From NCBI RefSeq assembly GCF_042650605.1, contig NZ_JBHSBN010000032.1:1-63099 (forward strand): 63,099 nt of DNA. Reading direction: 5' to 3'. The notes below the pieces were generated by a model. It was given only the letters and a program-made list of their open reading frames with translations, was not told the origin of the DNA and did no database searches. The position numbers and the translations under genes were made by a program. This document shows, one piece after another, positions 36,341 through 45,262 of the stretch (its first letter is position 1; each line of letters opens with the position of its first letter). Source of the stretch: Micromonospora_J zhanjiangensis. Its GTDB lineage: Bacteria; Actinomycetota; Actinomycetes; Mycobacteriales; Micromonosporaceae.

Positions 36341-37208
36341 CGGCGGGCTCGCGGGAGATCCGACGGACCAGTTCCGGCAGCGCCACCCCCAACGGCGCGT
36401 CGACCGTGTGGGTCGCGTAGTCGTCGCCCCGGGTCGGTCCCTGATTGATGATCGCCACCGGGATGTCGAGCTTCGCCGCCCGCAGCACGAACCGACGGCC
36501 GGACATCACCGTCAACGACGAGCCGAGAACGAGCAGCAGCCGCGCCGCCTCGACCACGGCGAAGCACTGCCGGACCCGGTCCGGCGGCACGCTCTCGCCG
36601 AAGAACACCACGTCCGGCTTGAGCGTCCCATCATCGCAGGCAGCGCAGTCGACGGTGCGGAACGCGTCGATCCGCTCGTCGGCCAGGTCGACGTCACCGT
36701 CCGGGTTCACCGCGGTGACCTGCGCCTCGAACCACGGATTGCGCTCCCGCAGCCGGCGGTCCAACTCCGCACGAGGGCTGCGAAAGCCGCAGTCCAGGCA
36801 GATCACCCGGTCCAGACTGCCGTGCAACTCGATCACGGACCGGGCACCGGCCGCCTGGTGCAGGCCGTCCACGTTCTGCGTGACCACGCCGGTCAGCAGG
36901 CCCTCGGCCGCCAGGTCGGCGACCGCCCGGTGGCCGGCGTTCGGCACGGCCCGGGCGATCGTCCGCCATCCCAGGTGGCTGCGCGCCCAGTAGCGACGCC
37001 GGGCGACCGGATCACCGGTGAAGGTCTGGTACGTCATCGGGGTGTGCCGGCGGGCCACCCCGCTCGGCCCGCGGTAGTCCGGAATGCCCGACTCGGTGGA
37101 CAACCCGGCGCCGCTGAGGACCGCGACCCCGCCACCGGCCACCAGGTCCGCCAGCCCGTCGAACCGCTCCCCCACCCGATCGATCACCCGTCCATGCTGC
37201 CTCAGCAC
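36324..37208 (-). CDS. SIR2-family NAD-dependent protein deacylase (sirtuin)
   Basis: A 294-aa sirtuin. NAD-binding GAGLSTESGIPDYRG, TQNVDGLHQAAG, catalytic His in ELHGSLD, and a zinc site of two Cys pairs (CLDCG and CAACDDG) are all present, followed by VVFFGESVPPDR and GSSLTVMSG. The long insert around the zinc site is usual for class II actinobacterial enzymes. It should remove acyl groups from lysines using NAD. ATG 37208 has no strong ribosome-binding site. Confidence 0.93.
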   Translation of the reverse strand: MLRQHGRVIDRVGERFDGLADLVAGGGVAVLSGAGLSTESGIPDYRGPSGVARRHTPMTYQTFTGDPVARRRYWARSHLGWRTIARAVPNAGHRAVADLAAEGLLTGVVTQNVDGLHQAAGARSVIELHGSLDRVICLDCGFRSPRAELDRRLRERNPWFEAQVTAVNPDGDVDLADERIDAFRTVDCAACDDGTLKPDVVFFGESVPPDRVRQCFAVVEAARLLLVLGSSLTVMSGRRFVLRAAKLDIPVAIINQGPTRGDDYATHTVDAPLGVALPELVRRISREPAVSSSP

Positions 37209-37275
37209 CGACCCGAGCGACCAGTGCCGGGTCCGCCCGCCGGCGGCGCGGCGGGCGGCAGCGGGGCGGCGCGTC

Positions 37276-37968
37276 TCAGCGGTTCTCGTGCCGTGGCAGG
37301 GCGGCCCGGCCGGTCGACGGTCCGACGGCCGGCTTCTCGCCCCGGCTCATCTTCTCCATCGTCCGGGTCAGGTGCTCGCTGCCGTCGTGCAGGTGCTTCG
37401 CCGCCGCCTCCATGTGCGAGATCATCATCTCGCCGTAGATACGCAGCGCCTCCTGCACGGCCGCGCCGTCGGTGAAGTCCGGACCCGAACTGCTCCGGTA
37501 GTCGTTCACCGCGCGTTCCGCCTCGGCCCGGGCGTCCTCCGCCGCGGCCTTGACGTACGCCTCGTACTGCACCCGGGCGTAGTCGGCGACCCGGCGGGCG
37601 TAGTCGTGCGCCTGGGCGATGATCTGCTCCGCCTCCCGCTGCGCGGACGAGAGCAGATTGACCTCCTTCGCCGCCGGCGCCGGGCTCTTCTGCGCACTCG
37701 GGATCACACCGTGCCGGTACAGCTCGACCTGGTCGTTGATCCGCTCGTTCTCGGCCCGCAGGTTGGCGATCTGCGCGCCGAGGATGTCCAGCTCGTCGGC
37801 GACCTGGATGCGGAAGGCGTCCACCTCCCGCTGGTCGTACCCGCGTCGGGTCAACGACGCCGCGTCGAACTTCCACCGGCGCACCCGGTCCGGTGTCATC
37901 CGCACCTGCGGGGCGCTGGCCCGGGACACTTCGGTGCCGTCGTACCTGCTGATCGGCGCGGCCGTCAC
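37276..37968 (-). CDS. DivIVA-like coiled-coil protein
   Basis: A 230-aa protein. DivIVA-type start after a short lead: VRRWKFDAASLTRRGYDQREVDAFRIQVADELDIL, the membrane-targeting and first coiled-coil motif. A long coiled coil follows (AQREAEQIIAQAHDYARRVADYARVQYEAY). GTG 37968 follows GGAGGAGCCCA, a very good ribosome-binding site, and overlaps the stop of the flavohaemoglobin-like gene (GTGA). Normal Wag31/DivIVA proteins sit in the dcw cluster; this is a paralogue linked to haem proteins. It may organise a polar or membrane-associated complex (inference). Confidence 0.85.
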   Translation of the reverse strand: MTAAPISRYDGTEVSRASAPQVRMTPDRVRRWKFDAASLTRRGYDQREVDAFRIQVADELDILGAQIANLRAENERINDQVELYRHGVIPSAQKSPAPAAKEVNLLSSAQREAEQIIAQAHDYARRVADYARVQYEAYVKAAAEDARAEAERAVNDYRSSSGPDFTDGAAVQEALRIYGEMMISHMEAAAKHLHDGSEHLTRTMEKMSRGEKPAVGPSTGRAALPRHENR

Positions 37969-39143
37969 TGGGCTCCTCCGAACGAATCGAAACTCTGCGG
38001 TGCGTCCCCGAACGTACGCCAGCCCGGGCCGTACCAGTGGTCGCCGAGCCCTTCGTGGTGCACCTGACCCGGTTGGTAGCCGGCGCGGCCCAGGGCGGTG
38101 ACCGAGCTGGCCACCATGGAGTCGGAGCCGCAGACGTAGACGTGTCCGCCCCGCCAGTCGCCCTCGGCCAGGGCCTGCTCGGCGATCTGGCCCGGCTCGA
38201 ACGGATCCAGCGGGCTCGTGCCGGACACGTACCGGACCGTCAGCCAGGGGAACGACGAGGTGAGCTTGTCGATCGCCTCGTTGTCGTAGAACTCCAGCCG
38301 GGACCGGGCACCCACGTACAGGCTCACCCGGCGGCGTCCGTTCTCCGTCGCGACCTGTTCCACCAGGGACTTCAACGGCGCCCAACCGGTGCCGCTGGCC
38401 AACAGCAGCAGGTCGGACCCGCCGGAGCGGCTCAACGCCAACTGGTCACCCACCGGCGAGGCCAGGTGGACCTGGTCGCCGATGTTGACGCCGTAGACCA
38501 ACCGGGAACTGACCGCACCACCCGGCGCGGCCCGGACGTGGAACTCCAGGGTGCCGTCGGCGCGTGGCGCGTTCGCCGGCGAGTAGTACCGCCAGGCCCG
38601 GGTCGACGGGTGGGAGACACCCAGCGACTGGCCGGGGACGAACGGCAGCAGGTACGACGGGCGCAACGTCAGCACGGCGATGTCGAAGCTGCGCCGCTCG
38701 TGGCCGACGATCTCACCGACCCACCACGGCGGGCTGGTGTTCTCGGCCTCCTTGGCCGCGTCGGTCATCACCTGGGCGATCAAGCCGTACGCCGCCGTCC
38801 AGTCGGCGGCCAGCTCGTCGCTCCACCGGTCACCGAGGAAGTGCCGCAGCGTGGCGACCAACGCCTCACCGACGGCCGGATAGTGCTCGGCGCGCACCGC
38901 GAACTTGCGGTGGTCCGCGCCGAGGTGCTGCAGGAACCCGACGAGCTGGTCGACCTGGTCCACATTGGAGACGATGTGCCCCAACGCGGTCACCAGTCGA
39001 TCACGCTGCCCGGCCATGTTGGTCGGGAACATCTGCCGGGTTTCCGGATGGGTGAGGAACAGGGTCGAGTAGAAGTAGAAGGGCACCTCGTCGCCGTAGG
39101 CGGCGACGAGAGCCCAGCTCTGCTTCAGACGTGCGGTGTCCAC
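37965..39143 (-). CDS. Flavohaemoglobin-like protein (globin + ferredoxin-reductase domain)
   Basis: A 392-aa protein. The N-terminal globin (1-140) has distal-side Tyr in VPFYFYSTLF and proximal His87 (RAEHYPAVG). The reductase part has the FAD-binding RYYSPAN (a variant of R-x-Y-S) and the NAD-binding LLLLASGTGWAPLKSL, ending in VYVCGSDSM. This fits the flavohaemoglobins of actinobacteria; the known function is NO dioxygenation to nitrate, though type II members oxidise D-lactate. It starts 2 bases after the stop of the truncated haemoglobin and overlaps the DivIVA-like gene. Confidence 0.9.
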   Translation of the reverse strand: MDTARLKQSWALVAAYGDEVPFYFYSTLFLTHPETRQMFPTNMAGQRDRLVTALGHIVSNVDQVDQLVGFLQHLGADHRKFAVRAEHYPAVGEALVATLRHFLGDRWSDELAADWTAAYGLIAQVMTDAAKEAENTSPPWWVGEIVGHERRSFDIAVLTLRPSYLLPFVPGQSLGVSHPSTRAWRYYSPANAPRADGTLEFHVRAAPGGAVSSRLVYGVNIGDQVHLASPVGDQLALSRSGGSDLLLLASGTGWAPLKSLVEQVATENGRRRVSLYVGARSRLEFYDNEAIDKLTSSFPWLTVRYVSGTSPLDPFEPGQIAEQALAEGDWRGGHVYVCGSDSMVASSVTALGRAGYQPGQVHHEGLGDHWYGPGWRTFGDAPQSFDSFGGAQ

Positions 39144-39145
39144 GC

Positions 39146-39559
39146 TCAGACGCCGACGCGGTTTCCGTCGGACACCACCTGGTCCCGCACCTGGGCGAGG
39201 ATGTCCTGGACGGCACCCAGGATGTCCGCCGGCACGCCGAGCTCGGTGAGCGTGCCGACCAGGTGCGCACCCACCTTGTCGTAGTGCTCGTCCGGGATGT
39301 GCAACGGCTTGTGCGCCTCCGGCAGGCTACGACCGGCGTAGTTGTTCGGCCCGCCGAGCACGGTGGTCAGCATCAGCACCATGTGCCGGCGCTGCTGTTC
39401 CATGTCGGTGTCCCCGAAGTACGGCGCGAGGTCCGGGTCTGCGAGAACACGCTTGTAGAACAGCTCGACGGCGGCCTTGACCGAGGCCGCTCCACCGATG
39501 CGCTCGTAGTGCGACGCGGCCGGCACTGCGCCGGTGGTGCTCGTTTCCGTGTCCGTCAC
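39146..39559 (-). CDS. Truncated haemoglobin, group I (trHbN-like)
   Basis: A 137-aa 2-on-2 globin. HYERIGGAASVKAAVELFYKRVLADP contains the B10 Tyr (about residue 35), PYFGDTD follows, and DKVGAHLVGTL supplies the proximal His (about 99). Group I members bind O2 tightly and detoxify NO. GTG 39559 follows GGAAGGAAGACCC. It is first in an operon with the flavohaemoglobin-like and DivIVA-like genes. Upstream, GGCTTAAGCC (39687-39696) is a perfect 10-bp palindrome that may be an operator. Confidence 0.92.
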   Translation of the reverse strand: MTDTETSTTGAVPAASHYERIGGAASVKAAVELFYKRVLADPDLAPYFGDTDMEQQRRHMVLMLTTVLGGPNNYAGRSLPEAHKPLHIPDEHYDKVGAHLVGTLTELGVPADILGAVQDILAQVRDQVVSDGNRVGV

Positions 39560-39836
39560 GGGTCTTCCTTCCGGGGCTCCTACGGGCGCGGCGGCGCGAG
39601 AGAACGCCACCGGTACGCCGGCGCCGTGGGTTGGCGCCTGTCGGACCATAGCCGTTGCTCCGGCTCGTGTCATTCCCGCCCCTTCCGGCTTAAGCCAACA
39701 TTTACTTCCATCCGGAACAGTCGGCCGGCCATCGACGCCCGATGTGGTTGTCGACCGACAGTCGCTCGGCAGCGGCGCGAAGCAGGTCACGGGCGGGTCC
39801 ACCGGGCCACCGCCGGAAACCGGACCGGACCCGCCG

Positions 39837-40580
39837 TCAGTGACGCAACGCATCGTCAACACCCAGCTCGTGCGGCCCGAGGAACACCGGATCCCGGCCG
39901 CTGAGCACGTCGCCCGCCGCCTTCACGGCGGCGAACGGCTCCCGGACGCTCCCCCTGCGCCACGCCGAGCGGAAACGGCTGACCGAGTCGTCGCCCACGC
40001 CCGTCGCGTCCACCCCCACCGACCGGCAGAGGGTCACCGCCCGGTCCACATGGAAGGACTGGGTCACCACGATCGCCCGGTCCACCCCGAACACCCGCCG
40101 GGCCCGCTGACACGAGTCGTAGGTGTCGAACCCGGCGTGGTCCTCGACCACCCGGCCGGCCGGCACACCGTGACCGACCAACCAGGACCGCATCGTGCCC
40201 GGCTCGTCGTACGCCCACCGGCCGTGGTCACCGGAGACCAGCACCGCCCGGACCTTGCCCGCCACGTACAACTGACGGGCAAGGTCGAGCCGGGCCTCAA
40301 CGAACGGCGACGGCGTGCCGTCCAGGTAGACCTGCGCACCGAGCACCAGGGCCACCGGCGCCACCGGCACGTCCGCGACGGTGAAGACGTGACCCCGCGC
40401 CTGCAGGTGGATCCAGGTCACACAGGCGGACACCACGACCAGCGACGGAGTCAGCACCGCCAACGCCAGCACCAGCAACCGGCGCGGCCAGCGGCGGACA
40501 CGAACCCGTGCGCCCGCTCCGGCATCCGCCGCGGAACAGGCAACCGGATCCGGACCGGAGACCGGCGGTGGGACCGTCAT
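39837..40580 (-). CDS. SanA/YdcF-like (DUF218) membrane-anchored protein
   Basis: A 247-aa protein with a basic N-terminus, one membrane helix (LLVLALAVLTPSLVVVSAC, about 33-52) and an extracytoplasmic DUF218 domain: ALVLGAQVYLDGTPSPFVEARLDLA, AVLVSGDHG, Asp/Thr in DTYDSCQRA, and IVVTQSFHVDRAV. This family (SanA, SanA-like) is linked to envelope permeability and vancomycin tolerance in enterobacteria. ATG 40580; it lies 25 bases after the MerR gene and is probably on the same transcript. Confidence 0.85.
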   Translation of the reverse strand: MTVPPPVSGPDPVACSAADAGAGARVRVRRWPRRLLVLALAVLTPSLVVVSACVTWIHLQARGHVFTVADVPVAPVALVLGAQVYLDGTPSPFVEARLDLARQLYVAGKVRAVLVSGDHGRWAYDEPGTMRSWLVGHGVPAGRVVEDHAGFDTYDSCQRARRVFGVDRAIVVTQSFHVDRAVTLCRSVGVDATGVGDDSVSRFRSAWRRGSVREPFAAVKAAGDVLSGRDPVFLGPHELGVDDALRH

Positions 40581-40605
40581 CACGGGCGCCGGTCCGGCGG
40601 GGTGG

Positions 40606-41232
<627 letters not shown>

Positions 41233-41404
41233 CCGGACAACCTCCCCGCCAGTGCGGTGACCCGTCGTTACCGGTACGTGTCACCCATCGACCAGGCAAC
41301 CCTATAGCGCTCCCCAAGGGTTACCCCCGGGTTACCGTCACGACACGCCGGGCGGGACACCCGCCGGACACGCCGGACGGCGGTCCCCGCGGGCGGGAGG
41401 TGGA

Positions 41405-41869
41405 TCAACCGGCGAAGTCCTCCGGACTGACCTGGTCCAGGAACTCGCGGAACTTCTCGACCTCGTCCTCCTGCTCGTCCGGAATGACGATGCCGGCCTC
41501 GGTCAGCACCTCCTCGGCGCACCGGATCGGCGCACCGACCCGCAACGCCAGCGCGATCGAGTCACTCGGCCGGGCCGACACCCGCAGACCGTCACCGATC
41601 AGCAGATCGGCGTAGAAGACGTTCTCCTTCAGCTCGGTGATCTCCACCGCCCGCAACGGAGCCTGCAACGCCGACAGGATGTCCCGGAGCAGATCGTGGG
41701 TCAGCGGCCGAGCCGGTTTCACACCCTGCTGCTCGTAGGCGATCGCGGTGGCCTCCACCGCACCGATCCAGATCGGCAGGTAGCGGTCTCCCTCGACCTC
41801 CCTGAGCAACACGATCGGCTGGTTGCTGGGCAGTTCCACCCGAACCCCGACCACGCTCAGCTCGCGCAC
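41405..41869 (-). CDS. Bifunctional nuclease family protein (DUF151)
   Basis: A 154-aa protein matching Rv1829-type DUF151: VRVELPSNQPIVLLREVEGDRYLPIWIG, EQQGVKPARPLTHDLLRDIL, FYADLLI and RPSDSIALALR. Some plant and bacterial relatives show DNase/RNase activity, but the cellular role is unsettled. GTG 41869 has GGAGGCGGCG upstream; longer frames to 41977 lack conservation. Middle gene of the MerR-DUF151-FtsR-GarA row. Confidence 0.9.
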   Translation of the reverse strand: MRELSVVGVRVELPSNQPIVLLREVEGDRYLPIWIGAVEATAIAYEQQGVKPARPLTHDLLRDILSALQAPLRAVEITELKENVFYADLLIGDGLRVSARPSDSIALALRVGAPIRCAEEVLTEAGIVIPDEQEDEVEKFREFLDQVSPEDFAG

Positions 41870-42049
41870 CGCCGCCTCCGTGTCGTTGTGTCCCTCTGCC
41901 AGCACCGCGCCCCTTCCCTGCACGGTACACGGGCGGCGAGACGGTCGTCCCACGCGCGCCGCCCGGATCTTCCACACCGGGAGGGGTTACCCCGGGAAGC
42001 CTACGGCACGCCCGACGCCGAAGATCTTTGCCGCCGACCGTGGCAATGA

Positions 42050-42805
42050 TCACCGTCCGAGCACGTCCCGCAACCCCACCCGCACCAGCGCCGCGTGCAA
42101 CTGCTGCGACAGCGCCACCAGTTCCCGTGCCGTCTCGGCCGCCCGGGCCCGCGCCGCCGGATCGTTCTGCCGCGCCAACGGCGCGATCAGCTGAGCGAAC
42201 AACCCCACCTCGCGATCCGCCGCGGTGCGGTAACCACGCAGGTGCCGCGGCTCCAAGCCGTACCGGGCGAGCCCGGCCACCGCCTGCGCGATCGCCAACG
42301 CGTCCGCGTCGTACCAGCCGGGCGGACTCGACACCACGATGCCCAACCGCTCCAACTCGGCAAGCGTCGCCTCGTCGATCCCGCTACGGCCGACCAGGTC
42401 CGCCCGCGACAACCGGGTCTCGGCCTCCACGACCGGCTCGGCGTCGGACCGGCCCGACACCTCGCCCGACGGCCCGACGGCCACCAGGGCCGGTCGCTGC
42501 CGGCCCGGTTCCGCCCGCCCCTCGGCGAGATCGGCCAACTGCTCGCGGATCACCCGCAGGGGGAGGTACTGGTCACGCTGGGCGGTCAACACGAACCGCA
42601 ACCGCGCCACGTCGTCCCAGCTGTACTTCCGGTAGCCGGACGGCGTGCGCTGCGGCTCGACCAACCCCTCGGCCTCGAGGAACCGCAATTTGGAGATCGT
42701 CGTGTCGGGAAACTCCACCCGCAGATGAGCCAGCACCTCACCGATGCTCATCAGCGGGTGGGTCCCGGCGGCCGGTACGGACGCCGCCGCCGCGCGTTCA
42801 CTCAC
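42050..42805 (-). CDS. ftsR: MerR-family regulator FtsR (Rv1828-like)
   Basis: A 251-aa protein. HTH: HPLMSIGEVLAHLRVEFPDTTISKLRFLEAEGLVEPQRTPSGYRKYS, the FtsR hallmark LSIGEVL...ISKIRFLE. C-terminal effector-like domain with RSGIDEATLAELERLGIV and DALAIAQAVAGLARYGLEPRHLRGYR. In Corynebacterium the homologue activates ftsZ (family knowledge). The start overlaps the garA stop by 4 bases. Confidence 0.9.
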   Translation of the reverse strand: MSERAAAASVPAAGTHPLMSIGEVLAHLRVEFPDTTISKLRFLEAEGLVEPQRTPSGYRKYSWDDVARLRFVLTAQRDQYLPLRVIREQLADLAEGRAEPGRQRPALVAVGPSGEVSGRSDAEPVVEAETRLSRADLVGRSGIDEATLAELERLGIVVSSPPGWYDADALAIAQAVAGLARYGLEPRHLRGYRTAADREVGLFAQLIAPLARQNDPAARARAAETARELVALSQQLHAALVRVGLRDVLGR

Positions 42806-43254
42806 CCCCGGCCGGCCTCTTCCTCCGGCCGCGGCCCGGCGATGAAGACCAGTCGGAACTTCCCGATCTGCACCTCGTCACCATTGCTCAGGGTGGCGGC
42901 CTCGACCCGTTCCCGGTTGACGTACGTGCCGTTCAGGCTGCCCACATCGCGGACGGTGAAGGTGCCGCCGTCGCGGTGGAACTCGGCGTGCCGACGTGAC
43001 ACGGTCACGTCGTCGAGGAAGATGTCACTGTCGGGATGCCGGCCGCTGGTGGTCACGTCATGATCCAGCAGGAAGCGCGCGCCGGCGTTGGGGCCACGGC
43101 GGACCACCAACAGCGCCATGCCCGGCGGCAGGGAGCCCGACATGCGGCTCGGCACCACATCGGCGTCCGGCCCCTCGAGCACTTCGTCAAGTGAACCGAG
43201 ATTGAGCGTCGACGTGACGTCGAGTGGGGGGAACTCGTCGTCTGGGCGCGTCAT
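42802..43254 (-). CDS. garA: FHA-domain protein GarA
   Basis: A 150-aa protein. The FHA domain has GRHPDSDIFLDDVTVSRRHAEF and SLNGTYVNRE, the phosphothreonine-binding Arg, Ser, Arg-His and Asn. The N-terminal tail DVTSTLNLG (Thr14, Thr16) takes the place of the ETTSVF motif whose phosphorylation by PknB/PknG makes mycobacterial GarA fold back and release its targets (2-oxoglutarate dehydrogenase and glutamate enzymes). ATG 43254 follows GAGGTGG. It is linked to gcvH upstream and ftsR downstream. Confidence 0.93.
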   Translation of the reverse strand: MTRPDDEFPPLDVTSTLNLGSLDEVLEGPDADVVPSRMSGSLPPGMALLVVRRGPNAGARFLLDHDVTTSGRHPDSDIFLDDVTVSRRHAEFHRDGGTFTVRDVGSLNGTYVNRERVEAATLSNGDEVQIGKFRLVFIAGPRPEEEAGRG

Positions 43255-43469
43255 TGGACCACCTCACGGATCTGTTTCGGTCGGCGTCAGGGTAATGGCG
43301 GGTCTGGCCGCCGGGCGGTTGATGGCCCGGCGGCTGGCTCCCCCGTGCCCGGGAAGGCTATTCCGCAACGCGCAACTATTGGGTCTTCGGTCGACTGGGC
43401 GAGCCTAGCCAGCGCCGAAATGCAGGGCAACCGGACGCGCGGACACAACCGCCGTCAGGGTCGTACCGC

Positions 43470-43850
43470 TCAGCTCTCCGTCAGTTCCCGGTACGCCGCC
43501 GCGCTGAGCAACCCGTCGACCGCGGCCGGGTCGCTCGGCTCGATCTCGACCAGCCAACCGGCGCCGTACGGATCCGTGTTGATCGTCTCCGGGGCGTCAC
43601 CGAGCTGGTCGTTACGGCGCACCACGCGCCCGGCCAACGGGGCGTAGATCTCCGACACGCTCTTGGTCGACTCCACCTCACCGAAGGACTCGCCGGCCTC
43701 GACGACCGTACCCTCCTCCGGAAGCTGGACGTAGACGATGTCACCCAACGCGTCCTGCGCGAAATGGGTGACGCCCACCCGCAGCGGTCCGCCCACCTCA
43801 CCCGACACCCACTCGTGTTCGGCGGTGTATCGCAGGTCCTCAGGAATCAC
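43470..43850 (-). CDS. gcvH: Glycine cleavage system H protein
   Basis: A 126-aa lipoyl carrier: IPEDLRYTAEHEWV at the start, lipoylated Lys in GEVESTKSVSEIYAP, ending PYGAGWLVEIEPSD. It shuttles the aminomethyl group from GcvP (32759) to GcvT. GTG 43850 has AAGGACGC upstream. It lies between the DUF881 gene and garA. A 215-bp gap separates it from garA. Confidence 0.96.
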   Translation of the reverse strand: MIPEDLRYTAEHEWVSGEVGGPLRVGVTHFAQDALGDIVYVQLPEEGTVVEAGESFGEVESTKSVSEIYAPLAGRVVRRNDQLGDAPETINTDPYGAGWLVEIEPSDPAAVDGLLSAAAYRELTES

Positions 43851-43916
43851 CAGACGCGTCCTTCGTCGTCGCACTGATCGGCACCCGGACCGCCGAGACG
43901 GTCCGGAGCGCGCCGG

Positions 43917-44918
43917 TCAGGAGACCGGACGCGCGTGTTTCAGACTGACCGGGGCACTCTTGGCCGTCACGTCGACCGTGTCGTGCTCCTGGATCATCAC
44001 CGTACCGCCGTCGCCACGGACGGACGCGACCACCCCGCCAGCAATGTTCAACGCCGTCTGCATCGTCTGCGGATCGCCGATGACCTGGATCGTGTACGGA
44101 CCGACCAGCCGGCTCCCGCCGACGTTGACCCCACCGTCGGCCTCGACGAACCAGGTCGAGGCGACCACCCGGACCGGAGCGCCCGACGCGCCCGAGATCT
44201 GCATCGCCTCGGCCCCGGCGCCGCGCAGCTCCTGCACCGCGTCCAGCAGGGTGGCCGCCCGGATCGGCTTGCCCCCCGCCATGAACACCACCGACAGACC
44301 CGGACCACGGGCCGGCAGCGAGCCCGCCAGGATGCCGAGCTCGTCACCCCGGCGGGTGGCCTCGTCCAAGGCCGCCTGCCGCCGCTGGGCCCCGGAGGTG
44401 AACTGACGCTGGCTGTCCTCCAGGCCGGTGATCTCCTGCCGCAGCCGCTGCTCCTGGGACTCCAGGTCGGACAGGATGCGGACCAGGTCCTCCTGCCGGG
44501 TGGCGCCCAGCGTCGGATCGGTAGAGCTGGTCTTGAGCTGCACCACCAGGGTGAACCCGAGCAGCGCGAGCAGGACCGCGATCATCACCCCGGCGGCGCT
44601 GGGCCGGCGCGGTGACCTGGCCGCCACGGCACCGGCCGGGTCGCCGGCCGCCGGATCGTCCGGGACGCCGTCACCGTGGCCGTCGGCCGGTGTGGCCGGT
44701 CCCGGACCGCCGCTGTCGCGGTCGTCGTCGAGATCCCGGTCGTCGTCGAGATCGCGGTCACGACCGCCGTCGCCGTCCGGTACCCGGATCCGCGGGCCAA
44801 CCCCGTCGGCGGGCGGCGCGTCCGGGCGCGGATCGGGCTCGGCGGCCGGACCGGACGGCACCGGTGGCCCGGGCCGCGCCGGCCAACCGGTGCCGGTCTC
44901 CTGCTGTTCCTCGCTCAT
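43917..44918 (-). CDS. DUF881 membrane-anchored protein, Rv1825-like
   Basis: A 333-aa protein. An acidic, Pro-rich cytoplasmic lead of about 105 residues, with an internal repeat RDLDDD-RDLDDD, precedes one membrane helix (VMIAVLLALLGFTLVVQL) and a coiled coil (LSDLESQEQRLRQEITGLEDSQRQ). The DUF881 domain follows (LSVVFMAGGKP, AEAMQISGASGAP, YTIQVIGDPQTMQTALNI). The family is linked to cell-envelope growth; the function is unproven. 11 bases separate it from sbp. Confidence 0.92.
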   Translation of the reverse strand: MSEEQQETGTGWPARPGPPVPSGPAAEPDPRPDAPPADGVGPRIRVPDGDGGRDRDLDDDRDLDDDRDSGGPGPATPADGHGDGVPDDPAAGDPAGAVAARSPRRPSAAGVMIAVLLALLGFTLVVQLKTSSTDPTLGATRQEDLVRILSDLESQEQRLRQEITGLEDSQRQFTSGAQRRQAALDEATRRGDELGILAGSLPARGPGLSVVFMAGGKPIRAATLLDAVQELRGAGAEAMQISGASGAPVRVVASTWFVEADGGVNVGGSRLVGPYTIQVIGDPQTMQTALNIAGGVVASVRGDGGTVMIQEHDTVDVTAKSAPVSLKHARPVS

Positions 44919-44929
44919 CGCGTCGAACC

Positions 44930-45262
44930 TTACGCCCGGAACAGGTGCCGGCGGATGGCCGCCACGTTGCCGAAGATCCGCACCCCCAGCACGACCACCA
45001 CCCCGGTGGAGAGCTGTCCACCGACGCCGAGCTGGTCACCCAGATAGACGATCACCCCGGCGACCAGGACGTTCGAGATGAACGAGATGACGAACTGCTT
45101 GTCGTCGAAGATCCGGTCGAGCTTCGCCCGTACCCCGCCGAACACCGCGTCCAGGGCGGCCACCACGGCGATCGGCAGGTAGGGCTGCAACGCCGCCGGA
45201 ACGGTGGGGTTGAGCCAGATGCCGAGCGCCACGCCGGCGATCAACGCGAGTACAGCGATCAT
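44930..45262 (-). CDS. sbp: Small basic protein Sbp (DUF1290)
   Basis: A 110-aa membrane protein: MIAVLALIAGVALGIWLNPTVP...PYLPIAVVAALDAVFGGVRAKLD, FISNVLVAGVIVYLGDQLGVG, then FGNVAAIRRHLF. The sequence matches the Sbp/Rv1824 family, found next to division genes in Gram-positives. ATG 45262 overlaps the stop of the upstream DUF881 gene. The role in division or envelope synthesis is inferred from context in the family. Confidence 0.92.
   Translation of the reverse strand: MIAVLALIAGVALGIWLNPTVPAALQPYLPIAVVAALDAVFGGVRAKLDRIFDDKQFVISFISNVLVAGVIVYLGDQLGVGGQLSTGVVVVLGVRIFGNVAAIRRHLFRA

Noticed and set aside
44718..44760. Tandem repeat in the DUF881 gene as a phase-variable site
   Set aside because: The repeat unit is 18 bases and in frame (RDLDDD), so length changes would not switch the gene off; it lies in a disordered tail.
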